DNA from: Trebonia sp963836195
GTDB taxonomy: Bacteria > Actinomycetota > Actinomycetes > Streptosporangiales > Streptosporangiaceae
Reading direction: 5' to 3'
DNA length: 64,000 nucleotides
NCBI GenBank assembly: GCA_963836195.1
Contig: CAWIIX010000020.1
Coordinates: 805,371 to 869,370, forward strand
Within the stretch, counting starts at the first letter, position 1; every line of letters starts with the position of its first letter. Made by a program: the position numbers and the translations under genes. The notes below the pieces were generated by a model. The model ran no database searches, was not told the origin of the DNA, and was given only the letters and a program-made list of their open reading frames with translations. Positions 8,317-17,127 of the stretch are shown here, piece after piece.

Positions 8317-9196
8317 AGGCGTGTCCCCAGAGGCTGATCGCGGTGGTCTCCCTGCTCACCCACGTGGCGTCGTCGACCAGCCGCCCGTCGGTGCCGTACT
8401 CGATGTCGAACCCGCCCGGGGTGCGCGCGTAGAACGACACCATGAGGTCGTTGGCGTGCCGCCCGAGCGACGCCGCCACCGGCGACCTCCGCCGGGTGCA
8501 CCGTTCGAGGGCGCGGCCGACGTCGTCCAGCGTCGCCACCTCGATCATCAGGTGGATGATCCCGGCCGGGGCGGGGGTCGGCGCCAGCGCCAGCGAGTGA
8601 TGGCGGGGGTTGCAGCCGAGGAACCGGAACCACACCGGCGGGTCGCCGGGCGCCCCGCCGAAGAACTCCGGCGGCATCCGCATCGAGTCGCGCAGCCGGA
8701 AGCCGAGCACGTCGGTGTAAAACGCCAGCGCGGCGTCGCCGGCGCCGGGCACCGGCAGCACCACGTGCCCGAGGCCCATGACGCCGGTCACGAACTGGTT
8801 CCCGTAGGGGCTGACGGCCGGCCGGTGCTCGAGCGCCGCGCCGCAGAAGACCTCGATCGCGTTTCCGGCCGGGTCGTCGAACCGCAGCAGCTCCCCCACC
8901 CGCCGCGCGGCGAGCTCGGCCGGGGTCCCGGCCTTGACCGCGACGCCCGCGTCGGCGAGGGCGTGCCGGACGTTGCCAAGCGCGGTCGCGTCGGCCACCT
9001 CCCAGCCGGACGCGAGCAGCCGCTCGCGGTCGCCCGGGACGATCACGAGCCGGGCCGGGAAGTCGTCCATCCGCAGGTAGAGGGCGCCGTCCTCGGGTCC
9101 GCGGCCCTCGGTCAGGCCGAGGATGCGGGTGCCGAACTCGCGCCAGGCGGCGATGTCGGCCGATTCGATGCGCAGATAGCCGAGCGATCGGATCAA
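8294..9196 (-). CDS. hsaC: 3,4-DHSA iron-dependent extradiol dioxygenase
   Basis: Type I extradiol dioxygenase that cleaves the catecholic steroid 3,4-DHSA by meta cleavage to 4,9-DSHA. Two vicinal-oxygen-chelate modules are present. The 2-His-1-carboxylate iron ligands are in place: His144 (MGLGHVVL), His215 (GIIHLMIEV) and Glu266 (GFDIEYG); the active-site His200 of NPRHHSLAL is also kept. Length of 300 residues equals the mycobacterial enzyme. It starts at ATG 9196 with a GGAGG site. It follows hsaA closely and overlaps hsaB. hsaD, which lies between hsaA and hsaC in M. tuberculosis, is absent here. Confidence 0.93.
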   Translation of the reverse strand: MIRSLGYLRIESADIAAWREFGTRILGLTEGRGPEDGALYLRMDDFPARLVIVPGDRERLLASGWEVADATALGNVRHALADAGVAVKAGTPAELAARRVGELLRFDDPAGNAIEVFCGAALEHRPAVSPYGNQFVTGVMGLGHVVLPVPGAGDAALAFYTDVLGFRLRDSMRMPPEFFGGAPGDPPVWFRFLGCNPRHHSLALAPTPAPAGIIHLMIEVATLDDVGRALERCTRRRSPVAASLGRHANDLMVSFYARTPGGFDIEYGTDGRLVDDATWVSRETTAISLWGHAFAGPAAP

Positions 9197-9214
9197 GGCG
9201 TACCTCCCAGGTAT

Positions 9215-10412
9215 CTAGACCATCGCGTCCGGCGGCAGGTCGTAGCCGAACTCGCCGCGGCCGAACATCGACAGCGCCCGCTCGGGGTCGTTGATCGCGT
9301 GCACCCGCCCGGCGTGCGCGTCCCGCCAGAACCGCTGGATCGGCGTCCCTCGCTTCAGCGCGCGGCCGCCGGAGTTCTCGAACAGCAGGTCCACCGCCCG
9401 GATCGCCTGCCCGGTGCCGGTCACCTGGTCCCGCCTGACCCGCAGCCGAAGCGGTAGCGGCGGCTTCTCCCCCGCGCTGGCGTGCGTCATCAGCTCGGCC
9501 ATGTTCCGCTCCAGCGCCAGCCAGGCGGCGTCGATCAGGCCCGCCGCCTCGGCGATCCGGACCTGGGCGAAGACGTCCTCGGCCGCCTTCTGCCCCACGT
9601 AGGCGGCCCGCACCCGATCGCGCTGGTAGGCCACGTGGGCGTCGTAGGCGCCGGTCGCCATGCCGATGATCGGCGTCGTGATCGCGTTGGAGAAGACCGA
9701 CCCGTACGGGATCCGGTACAGCGGCCCGGGGTTGCGCTGCTGCCCCGGGCAGACGCACCGGGTGACGTCGGTGAAGCTCAGCGACCGGTACGCGGGGACG
9801 AACGACGCCGTCCACCACGATGTCGTTGCTCCCGGTGCCGCGCAGCCCGACCGTGTCCCACACGTCGTCGATCGCGTAGTCGCCGGCGGGCAGCAGGAAC
9901 GTGCGGAAGTCGACCGGCTTGCCGTCACCGTCGATCACGATCCCGCCGAGCAGCACCCAGCTCGCGTGGTCGCAGCCGGAGGAGAAGCTCCACCGTCCGT
10001 TCAGCTGATAGCCGTCGTCGACCGCGCGGGCCCGCCCGGTCGGCGCGTACGAGGAGGACATCCGGGTGCCCGGGTCGCCGCCCCAGACGTCCTCCTGCGC
10101 CTGCGCCGGGAACAGGGCGAGCTGCCACGGGTGGACGCCGAGGACGGAGGCGACCCAGCCGGTCGACCCGCACGCGCTCGCGATCAGCCGGACGGCGGTG
10201 AAGAACGCGATCGGGTCCGCCTCGAGACCGCCGTGGCTGGCCGGCTGGAGCAGCCGGAAGAAGCCGGTCTCGGCCAGGGCCTTGACCGACTCGGCCGACA
10301 CGACCCGGTTGTCCTCGGTCTCCTGCGCCCGCTGCCGAAGCGCCGGGAGCAGGTCGGCGACCGCGGCGACAACCGTCGGCTCCGGCCCCGTGTACGCGCC
10401 GCTCTCGCCCAC
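9215..10412 (-). pseudogene. hsaA: 3-HSA hydroxylase oxygenase subunit, frameshifted
   Basis: Flavin-dependent oxygenase of the acyl-CoA dehydrogenase fold that hydroxylates 3-HSA. The 5' part reads VADLLPALRQRAQETEDNRVV, LLQPASHGGLE, STGWVASVLGVH and RWSFSSGCDHASWV up to GTGSNDIVVDG. The rest (FVPAYRSLSFTDV through MFGRGEFGYDLPPDAMV) is in the next frame. Dropping one G in the run at 9801-9811 rejoins them to DIVVDGSFVPAYR, exactly what the family shows, for a protein of about 399 residues. Start GTG 10412 has a GGAAGGGG site; the frame is open to ATG 10457. Either the gene is inactive or the extra base is an assembly error. It is first in the hsaACB operon. Confidence 0.85.
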
Positions 10413-10460
10413 AAGCTGCCCCTTCCCGAATTTCGCCCATCGCTCGCCCATCGCCACAAG

Positions 10461-10478
10461 ACTAGAACATGTTCTAGT
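10461..10478. promoter_or_regulatory. KstR-type operator between hsaA and kshA
   Basis: ACTAGAACATGTTCTAGT is a perfect 18-bp palindrome containing the KstR consensus TNNAACNNGTTNNA (10463-10476). It lies 2 bases before the kshA ATG at 10481 and directly before the hsaA reading frame, so it should cover both divergent transcription starts. Confidence 0.8.
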
Positions 10479-10480
10479 CT

Positions 10481-11635
10481 ATGGGTATGGATGGGCCTCG
10501 GACGATCGACGTGGGGACGCCGCCGGGCAGGTTCGCGCGCGGCTGGCACTGCCTTGGGCTGGCGAGCGCGTTCCGGGACGGCGACCCGCCGCGGCCGCAT
10601 GCGGTCCAGGCGTTCGGCACCAAGCTGGTCGTGTTCGCCGACGCCGGCGGCGAGCTGCACGTGCTCGACGCGTTCTGCCGCCACATGGGCGGCGACCTGA
10701 GCACCGGCACGATCAAGGGGGACCAGGTCGCATGCCCGTTTCACGACTGGCGCTGGGGCGGGGACGGCCGGTGCGCGCAGATCCCCTACGCACGGCGGGT
10801 GCCGCCTGCCGCCCGCACCAGGTCGTGGCTCACCCTGGAGCGGAACGGGCAGCTATTCGTCTGGCACGACCCGGAGGGCAACCAGCCGCCAGACGAGGTG
10901 ACGATCCCCCGGATCGACGGCGCCTACTCGTCCGACTGGACCGCCTGGACCTGGGACTCGATCCTGGTCGACGGCGCGAACTGCCGCGAGGTGGTGGACA
11001 ACGTGGTCGACATGGCGCACTTCTTCTACATCCACTTCGCGTTCCCGACGTACTTCAGGAACGTCCTCGAGGGGCACGTCGCCTCGCAGTACCTGCGGAC
11101 GCGCGCTCGCCCGGACGTCAGCGGGGCATCTAACTACGCCGCGGGCGGCGAGAGCACGCTCTACTCGGAGGCCTCCTATTTCGGCCCGTCCTACATGATC
11201 GACAACCTGCGGCAGGACTATCAGGGGATGACGGTGGAGAGCGTGCTGATCAACTGCCACTACCCGGTCACCCCGAATTCGTTCATGCTGCAGTGGGGCG
11301 TGATCGTCAGGCGTCCGCCCGGGCTCAGCGACTCCCAGGCGGCCCGGTTCGGCGCCAAGTTCGCGAAGTTCGTCGGGATCGGCTTCGAGCAGGACGTGCA
11401 GATCTGGCTGCACAAGAGCCGGATCGACAACCCGCTGCTGTGCGCCGAAGACGGCCCGGTCTACCAGCTCAGGCGCTGGTACGACCAGTTCTACACCGAC
11501 GTCGCCGACATCAAGCCGGACATGGTCGCCCGGTACGAGTTCGAGATCGACACTGCCCGGCCGGTGGCGGGCTGGGAGGCGGAGGTCGCGGAGAACCTCG
11601 CCGTGCGGCGGGCGGCGGACGATGCCTCGGACTGA
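10481..11635 (+). CDS. kshA: 3-ketosteroid 9-alpha-hydroxylase, oxygenase subunit
   Basis: Terminal oxygenase of the two-component Rieske enzyme that hydroxylates C9 of androstadienedione; with KstD activity this opens ring B. The Rieske cluster ligands are Cys66/His68 (FCRHMGG) and Cys85/His88 (ACPFHDW). The mononuclear iron site has His180 and His185 in VVDMAHFFYIH, with an Asp in FEQDVQIW. Long blocks agree with mycobacterial KshA (SEASYFGPS, ILINCHYPVT-like, IDNPLL, VYQLRRWY, DVADIKPDMV). 384 residues is normal. ATG 10481 is 2 bases from the KstR box, so the message may be leaderless; ATG 10487 is an alternative. Its electron donor is encoded two genes on. Confidence 0.95.
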   Translation: MGMDGPRTIDVGTPPGRFARGWHCLGLASAFRDGDPPRPHAVQAFGTKLVVFADAGGELHVLDAFCRHMGGDLSTGTIKGDQVACPFHDWRWGGDGRCAQIPYARRVPPAARTRSWLTLERNGQLFVWHDPEGNQPPDEVTIPRIDGAYSSDWTAWTWDSILVDGANCREVVDNVVDMAHFFYIHFAFPTYFRNVLEGHVASQYLRTRARPDVSGASNYAAGGESTLYSEASYFGPSYMIDNLRQDYQGMTVESVLINCHYPVTPNSFMLQWGVIVRRPPGLSDSQAARFGAKFAKFVGIGFEQDVQIWLHKSRIDNPLLCAEDGPVYQLRRWYDQFYTDVADIKPDMVARYEFEIDTARPVAGWEAEVAENLAVRRAADDASD

Positions 11636-11900
11636 CGACCGCCGGGCCAGCTGGCAGCCGCTGCGGTGCGCTCGGTGCGGGGCGGCGGTGCAGGTCGCGA
11701 AGTTCAGCCCGCAGCACACGTCGGTGCAGTGGACCGCGACCGCGGCGGCGACCTGCGCCGAGTTCGGCGCCCGGGCCGCGGTCGGGGCCGACACGGGCAC
11801 CGGCAGCGCGCTGGTCGAGGGTTGCGGCGCCCTGCGCGACAGCATCGACGCCGCGCTGGCGGCTGGACTCCTCTCGGTCTGCCCCCCGTCGTATGAGTAA
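11622..11900 (+). CDS. Small Cys-motif protein between kshA and kshB
   Basis: A 92-residue product not recognised as a named family. It begins with a possible zinc knuckle (LRCARCGAAVQVAKFSPQH), continues with QWTATAAATCAEF, has a glycine/alanine centre, and ends with GCGALRDSIDAALAAGLLSVCPP. The ATG overlaps the end of kshA by 14 bases and its stop overlaps the kshB ATG (TATGAGTAA), so the three genes are translationally coupled and co-regulated. This tight packing argues that it is real. A role in assembling or stabilising the KSH complex, or in electron transfer, is possible but nothing in the sequence proves it. Confidence 0.65.
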   Translation: MPRTDDRRASWQPLRCARCGAAVQVAKFSPQHTSVQWTATAAATCAEFGARAAVGADTGTGSALVEGCGALRDSIDAALAAGLLSVCPPSYE

Positions 11901-12924
11901 GCCCGGGAGCGTGCGCGACTACTTTGCGGTGCCGGTGGCGGAGGTGATCCGCGAGACCGACGAGGCGTCCTCGCTGGTCCTTGACGTCCCGCCCGCGCTC
12001 GCCGGCATCTTCGCCTACCGCCCGGGCCAGTTCGTCACCGTCCGCGTTCCCTCCGACCGGACCGGCTCGGTCGCCCGGTGCTACTCGCTCTGCACGTCGC
12101 CGCTGGCCGGGGACCTGCCCGCGATCACGGTCAAGCGGACGGCCGGCGGGTACGCGTCCAACTGGCTGCTTGACAACGTCACCGCGGGCACCGTGCTCGA
12201 CCTGCTCCCCCCGGCCGGCACCTTCTGCCCGCGCTCGCTCGACGGCGATTTCCTGCTGTTCGCGGCGGGCAGCGGCAGCACTCCGATCATGTCCATCCTC
12301 AAGTCGGTGCTGGCCGCCGGCCGCGGTCGGGTCGCGCTGGTGTACGCCAACCGGGACGACCAGTCGGTCATCTTCACCACCGAGCTGCGCAAGATCGCGG
12401 TCGCCGCCGGCGCCCGGCTGGTGGTCATGCACTGGCTGGACTCGCTCCAGGGGACCCCGACCGCCGCCGGGCTGGCCGCGCTGGCCGAGCCGTACGCGAC
12501 CTGGCAGCCGTACGTCTGCGGCCCCGACCCGTACCTCACGGTGGTGCGGTCGGCGCTGGCGCAACTGGGCGTACCCGCCAAGCGGATCCGGGCGGAGCGG
12601 TTCCTGTCGCTGGCGGAGAACCCCTTCGAGGAAAGCCCGGCGGCCGGCGGGGTCGCCGCGACCCTCACCGTCGACCTCGATGGCGCGACGCGCGTGCTGC
12701 CGTGGCCGGCCGGCAGCCGGATGCTCGACGTGCTGATCACGGCCGGGCTGGCGGCGCCCTACTCGTGCCGCCAGGGCGTCTGCGGCGCGTGCGCCTGCCG
12801 GCTGACGACCGGCCAGGTGGAGATGGCCCACAACGAAGTGCTCGAGGCGACGGACCTGGCCGACGGCTACGTCCTCGCCTGCCAGTCGGTGCCACTGACC
12901 GGGGAGGTGAGCATCACCTACTGA
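11893..12924 (+). CDS. kshB: 3-ketosteroid 9-alpha-hydroxylase, ferredoxin reductase subunit
   Basis: NADH-dependent flavo-iron-sulfur reductase that passes electrons to KshA. Domains in order: FAD-binding barrel with ARCYSLCTSP (Arg62/Tyr64/Ser65), NAD domain with LFAAGSGSTPIMSIL and a YVCGPDPYL element, and a C-terminal plant-type 2Fe-2S domain with the ligand pattern in YSCRQGVCGACACRL and VLACQS. The length of 343 residues fits the family. ATG 11893 overlaps the stop of the small upstream gene. Unlike M. tuberculosis, where kshA and kshB are apart, here they are in one operon under the KstR box at 10461. Confidence 0.93.
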   Translation: MSKPGSVRDYFAVPVAEVIRETDEASSLVLDVPPALAGIFAYRPGQFVTVRVPSDRTGSVARCYSLCTSPLAGDLPAITVKRTAGGYASNWLLDNVTAGTVLDLLPPAGTFCPRSLDGDFLLFAAGSGSTPIMSILKSVLAAGRGRVALVYANRDDQSVIFTTELRKIAVAAGARLVVMHWLDSLQGTPTAAGLAALAEPYATWQPYVCGPDPYLTVVRSALAQLGVPAKRIRAERFLSLAENPFEESPAAGGVAATLTVDLDGATRVLPWPAGSRMLDVLITAGLAAPYSCRQGVCGACACRLTTGQVEMAHNEVLEATDLADGYVLACQSVPLTGEVSITY

Positions 12925-14586
12925 GCGCCGGGCACCTGACGGCCGGCTGACATTTCGGCCGGGCACCTGCGGGCCGGCCGCATGCCGGCCGGCCCGGCGT
13001 CCGGAGAACACGCAGTCGGCGATCGACAGCCCGCTGACGTACGAGCGTGAGCACAGCCCGACCGCGCTCCGCCCGGCCGCGTACAGACCGGGCACCGGCG
13101 TCCCGTCCGGGCGCAGCACCGCGCCGGTCTCGGGCGCCACCACTAGGCCGCCGAGGGTCAGCACCGGGGCCGGGTCGAACATCCGGGGCCTGATCGAGAA
13201 GTCGATCAGCGTGTAGGGCGGCCGGTCCAGCGCGACCAGCAGGTCGGGCGGCTTGCCCATCGGGTCGCCCGCCGCGCCGGTCAGCTGACTAGCCGAGGCG
13301 GCCGCGTTGTAGGCGGCCACCGTCGCCGCGAGTCCCTGGGGGTCGACGCCGGCCCGGGCGGCCGCCTTAGGGATCGTCGCCGCGGTCACCGGGGCGACGA
13401 ACAGCAGGTACCAGGCCTGCAAGCGCTGGAACCAGAGCGTTGAGCGACGCACCTGCCGGCGGGCCTCGGCCAGGGTGGCGCGGTCGACCAGCAGCCACGC
13501 CTGCCCGTCGCCACCGGCGATCGCGTCGCCGATGGCCGCCCCGTAGCGGGACTCGTCGCAGATCCGGCTCCCGTCGCGGCCGACGAGCACGCCGCGCACC
13601 AGAGCGGGCGGCGGTGTGAGGAAGCGCCAGACCGAGATCCGGTCCAGGCAGGCGGTCGCTCCCCCAGCCTCGGTTCCGAGCCGGACGCCGCTGCCGTCGT
13701 CGCCCGGCGTGGCCAGGAGCAGGCCGCCGCGGGCGGACGGCGCGTGGGCGCGCAGCATCGGCCGGTTCGCCCCGAAGCCGCCGGCCGCGATGATCACGCC
13801 GTTAGTCGCCCCGACGAGCCGGGGTCGCGCGTACCGGCGTTCCAGCCAGTCGGCCGGCCGGTGCAGGATCCGGCCGATCTTCGGCACGTACAGGTAGGGC
13901 TTTCGCGCGACCCGATGGGTGAGCCGGTGCGCCGCCCGCACCCACAACGGCGCGCCGCGCAGCGACCGGCACTCCACCCCCGTCACGCGCCCGTCCTCGG
14001 TGATCAGTCGCGCCGCCGCGGTCTGCCGCTCGACCTCGACGCCGGCCCGCCGGACGGCCGCGGCCAGCCTCGCGTACAGCAGCCCGCCGGAGGTGCCGCG
14101 GCCGCGGGTCCGGTGCCCCCGGGGGGCGGGCGGCGCGACGTCCCGGGCGGACAGCTCGCTGCCCGAGTAGTAGAGGTAGTGACGGTTGGTCGGGTACGAC
14201 GTCTTGTCCGGGCAGAGACTGCCCTCGAACGGCACCCCGTGGCTCTCCAGCCAGCCGAGCATCGCCGGGCTGTCGTCGCAGAACTGGCGGAGCGTGCCGG
14301 CCGGCACGACGTCGCCGACCTCGGTCTCCAGGTAGCGGAACATCGCCTCGGCCGAGTCGCCGACCCCGGCTGCGCGCTGCTGCGGCGTCCCGCCGCCGGC
14401 GTACACGACCCCGCCCGACAGCGCGGTCGCCCCGCCCCCGTCGAACCGGTCGAGCACAAGCACGCGCCGGCCGGCCGCGGCCGCCTCCAGCGCCGCGCAG
14501 GCACCTGCCGCCCCGAACCCGACCACAACCACGTCGGCTTGAACGTCCCAGTCCGCGGGCACACCGCCTCCTCCCGCTGCAGACAC
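12925..14586 (-). CDS. FAD-dependent 3-ketosteroid dehydrogenase, Kst4D-like, lacking a stop at the expected end
   Basis: Flavoprotein of the KstD/fumarate reductase fold. The N-terminal FAD motif is ADVVVVGFGAAGACAALEAAAAG with GGATALSGGVVYAGGG. The segment SRSYVSGLSIADC has the Tyr-x-Ser pair reported as catalytic in the delta-4-(5-alpha)-dehydrogenase of Rhodococcus jostii, and TSYPTNRHYLYYSGSE is typical of that subgroup, so oxidation of 5-alpha-3-ketosteroids at C4-C5 is the best guess. Family length ends near 12985 (FSGRRAGRHAAG), but the frame stays open to 11704, antisense through most of kshB. A stop TAG at 12921-12923 exists in a neighbouring frame, so a late frameshift is likely. 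The start ATG 14586 is next to a KstR box. Confidence 0.72.
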
Positions 14587-14591
14587 AAAAC

Positions 14592-14605
14592 TGTAACGTG
14601 TTCTA
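14592..14605. promoter_or_regulatory. KstR-type operator between kst4D-like gene and kstD
   Basis: TGTAACGTGTTCTA matches TNNAACNNGTTNNA at all fixed bases. It is 5 bases from the minus-strand start at 14586 and 20 bases before the kstD start, so it can control both. Confidence 0.75.
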
Positions 14606-14625
14606 GTATGGGAGCAGGAGGCGAG

Positions 14626-16308
14626 ATGACACCAGGCCCGGCAGCGGAACCTGACCCGTCGGCCGAGTTCGACGTCATCGTGGCGGGCAGCGGCGCGGCG
14701 GGCATGACCGCCGCGCTAACCGCGGCCCAACTGGGCGCGACGGTCGTGGTGCTGGAGAAGACCGCGGCATTCGGCGGCTCGACGGCCCGGTCCGGCGGCG
14801 GCATCTGGGCGCCGGGCAACGGGGTGCTGCGCAAAGCGGGAGTGGCCGACAGCCCGTCCGCCGCTGCGGCCTACCTCGGCTACGTGACCGGCGACGACGT
14901 CCCGGCCGAGCGCCGGAGCGCGCTGCTCGAACACGGCCCGGCGATGCTCGATTTGGTCCTGGCGATGACGCCGCTGCGGCTGACGTGGGTGCCCGGCTAC
15001 GCCGACTACTATCCCGAGGCGCCGGGCGGACGAGCCTGCGGGCGCAGTATCGAGCCGGTGCCGTTCGACGGGAGGCTGCTCGGCGCCGAGCTCAGCCGAC
15101 TCAACAAGCCATACCTGCCGGTTCCGGCCGGGGTGGCCGTCACCCAGGCCGACTACCGATGGCTGACCCTCGGCCCGCGCCATCCGCGGGCGATGCTGGC
15201 CGGCCTGAAGGTCGCGGGCCGGCTGGCCCGCAGCCGGCTGCTCGGGCACCGGATGCTCAGCCTCGGGCAGGCGCTGGCGGCCGGGCTCCGGGTCGGGCTC
15301 GCCGCCCACGGCGTGCCGGTTTGGCTCGACACCCCGATGACCGGCCTGGTTGTCGCCGACGGCCGGGTCACCGGGGTGCGGGTGCTCCGCGACGGTTCTT
15401 CGACGGTGCTCAGGGCGAGGCGCGGGGTGCTGATCGCGACCGGCGGATTCGAGCGCAACGCGGAGATGCGGCGGCGGTATCAGGAGTCGCCGATCGGCAC
15501 CGAGTGGACGACCGGCGCGACCGGGAACACCGGCGACGGAATCGTGGCAGGCCAGGAACTCGGCGCCGCCATCGGGCTGATGGACGACGCCTGGTGGGGC
15601 CCGACGATCGCGCTGCCCGGCGGGCCGTACTTCTGCCTGGCCGAGCGCAGCCTGCCCGGCTGCCTGCTCGTTAACGGGGCGGGCCAGCGATTCGTCAACG
15701 AGTCCGCCCCCTACGTCGACGCGGTGCACGCCATGTACGAGGGGAACACGGCGGAGAACCCGCACATCCCCGCCTGGCTGGTCTTCGACCAGCGCTACCG
15801 GGACCGGTACGTGTTCGCGGGGCGGCCGCCGGGCAGGCCGCTCCCCCGACGGTGGTACGCGGCCGGGGCGGTGTTCCAGGCGCCGGACCTGTCCGCCCTG
15901 GCCGACGCGATCGGCCTCGAGCCGGCGGCGCTGGCGAAGACGGTGGCGCGGTTCAACGACTTCGCCCGGACCGGTCATGACGAGGAGTTCAGCCGCGGTG
16001 ACTCCGCCTACGACCGCTACTACGGCGACCCGCGCTGCCGTCCCAACCCGAACCTGGCGCCGTTGGCCAAGGCTCCGTTCTACGCCGCCAGGATCGTCCC
16101 CGGCGACCTGGGGACCAAGGGCGGCCTGCGCACCGACGCGCGGGCGCGGGTGCTGCGCGAGGACGGGTCGGCCATCGACGGCCTGTACGCCGCAGGCAAC
16201 GCCAGCGCTGCGGTAATGGGTCACAGCTACGCGGGCGCGGGCGCGACAATCGGGCCGGCCATGACGTTCGGGTACATCGCCGTGCGCGACATGACCTCGA
16301 CGCCATGA
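14626..16308 (+). CDS. kstD: 3-oxosteroid 1-dehydrogenase
   Basis: FAD enzyme that introduces the C1-C2 double bond in 3-ketosteroids; with KshAB it triggers ring-B opening. The N-terminal FAD motif is FDVIVAGSGAAGMTAAL with STARSGGGIWAPGN. Active-site segments of the family are kept: WVPGYADYYPEAPGG, AWLVFDQRYRDRYVFAG, and GHSYAGAGATIGPAM, which holds the Tyr and the Gly that bind the 3-keto oxygen in Rhodococcus KstD1. Length of 560 residues is normal. ATG 14626 is chosen over ATG 14608 because AGGAGG lies 5 bases upstream. It is controlled by the KstR box at 14592. Confidence 0.94.
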   Translation: MTPGPAAEPDPSAEFDVIVAGSGAAGMTAALTAAQLGATVVVLEKTAAFGGSTARSGGGIWAPGNGVLRKAGVADSPSAAAAYLGYVTGDDVPAERRSALLEHGPAMLDLVLAMTPLRLTWVPGYADYYPEAPGGRACGRSIEPVPFDGRLLGAELSRLNKPYLPVPAGVAVTQADYRWLTLGPRHPRAMLAGLKVAGRLARSRLLGHRMLSLGQALAAGLRVGLAAHGVPVWLDTPMTGLVVADGRVTGVRVLRDGSSTVLRARRGVLIATGGFERNAEMRRRYQESPIGTEWTTGATGNTGDGIVAGQELGAAIGLMDDAWWGPTIALPGGPYFCLAERSLPGCLLVNGAGQRFVNESAPYVDAVHAMYEGNTAENPHIPAWLVFDQRYRDRYVFAGRPPGRPLPRRWYAAGAVFQAPDLSALADAIGLEPAALAKTVARFNDFARTGHDEEFSRGDSAYDRYYGDPRCRPNPNLAPLAKAPFYAARIVPGDLGTKGGLRTDARARVLREDGSAIDGLYAAGNASAAVMGHSYAGAGATIGPAMTFGYIAVRDMTSTP

Positions 16309-16530
16309 TCCTCCAATAATTTCCGATAATAGCCATGAATGATTATCCGGACCGGGCCGTGTCCGCCGATCTGGTATATTGGCAATTGACGTCGGGTTGG
16401 AATAATCCAATCTCGCATTTCATATCGGATAACGGACGCTCGTATCCATTTGTTCCGGCAGGCGGATGTGACCTTTTCCCGCTTAGCCTTTCCTTCCTTC
16501 GCGGATCGGTTTCCTGCATACTCGTGCCTC
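16309..16530. other. AT-rich gap with small inverted repeats
   Basis: No gene is seen. The patch is clearly richer in A/T than its neighbours and holds short inverted repeats: CCGATAAT with ATTATCCGG (about 16332-16360) and TTGGAATAATCCAA (about 16396). They may end kstD transcription or regulate the next gene. The end of the patch has TGCATACT about 13 bases before GTG 16531, a fair -10 element. Confidence 0.4.
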
Positions 16531-17127
16531 GTGAACAGCCGAGACACGCACATCATCTTGGAAACGCCACGACTCATCCTGCGTCAATTCACCGAGGGCG
16601 ATGTCGACAACCTGTTCAACCTGAACAGCGACCCCGAGGTAATGCGGTACCTCACCGGCGGCAAGCCGACGCCCCGCGAGGAGATCCGGGACCAGATCAT
16701 CCCGTTCCACCTGGCGGTCTACGGCCGACTTGACCGGCTTGGCACCTGGGCGGCCGAGGCCAGCGTCACCGGGGAGTTCCTGGGCTGGTTCCACTTCCGC
16801 CCCGGCCCGGACTCCGACATCACCAACATCGACCTCGGCTACCGGCTGCGCAGGCCCGCCTGGAACAAGGGCTACGCCACCGAGGGCTCCCGCGCCCTGA
16901 TCGAGATGGGATTCACCGAACTCGGCGTCGAGCGGGTGTTCGCGCACACGATGACGCTCAACGCCGCATCCCGGCACGTCCTGGAGAAATGCGGGCTGAC
17001 GCTGGTGGGAACCATTCCGTACGACGGACCCTTCGAAATCGAAGGCGCCGAGCAGGGCCAGGTCGAGTACGCGCTGACCAAGGTCGAATGGGAGGCCGGT
17101 CAGGCGCTCAGGCGCGGCCACAGGTGA
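16531..17127 (+). CDS. GNAT-family N-acetyltransferase (RimJ/RimL type)
   Basis: Acetyl-CoA-dependent N-acetyltransferase. It opens with the typical ILETPRLILRQFTEGDVDNLFNLNSDPEVMRYL and has the acetyl-CoA loop region LRRPAWNKGYATEGSRALIEMGF, followed by NAASRHVLEKCGLTLVGT. The GTG at 16531 gives this normal N-terminus; a -10-like CATACT sits just upstream, so the transcript may be leaderless. The frame is open to 16450 without family match. The 3' end overlaps the convergent deaminase gene by 28 bases. The substrate cannot be told; the RimJ/L group acetylates ribosomal proteins or small amines. Confidence 0.85.
   Translation: MNSRDTHIILETPRLILRQFTEGDVDNLFNLNSDPEVMRYLTGGKPTPREEIRDQIIPFHLAVYGRLDRLGTWAAEASVTGEFLGWFHFRPGPDSDITNIDLGYRLRRPAWNKGYATEGSRALIEMGFTELGVERVFAHTMTLNAASRHVLEKCGLTLVGTIPYDGPFEIEGAEQGQVEYALTKVEWEAGQALRRGHR

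Noticed and set aside
8211..10457. A single 748-residue fusion protein reading through hsaA into hsaC
   Set aside because: Only its first 210 residues resemble a protein family; the rest is the out-of-frame text of hsaA and hsaC, explained by one frameshift.
13744..14600. Long N-terminal extension of the kstD frame over the kst4D-like gene
   Set aside because: The extension is antisense to a well-supported FAD dehydrogenase and ends at a KstR box; the AGGAGG site fixes the kstD start at 14626.
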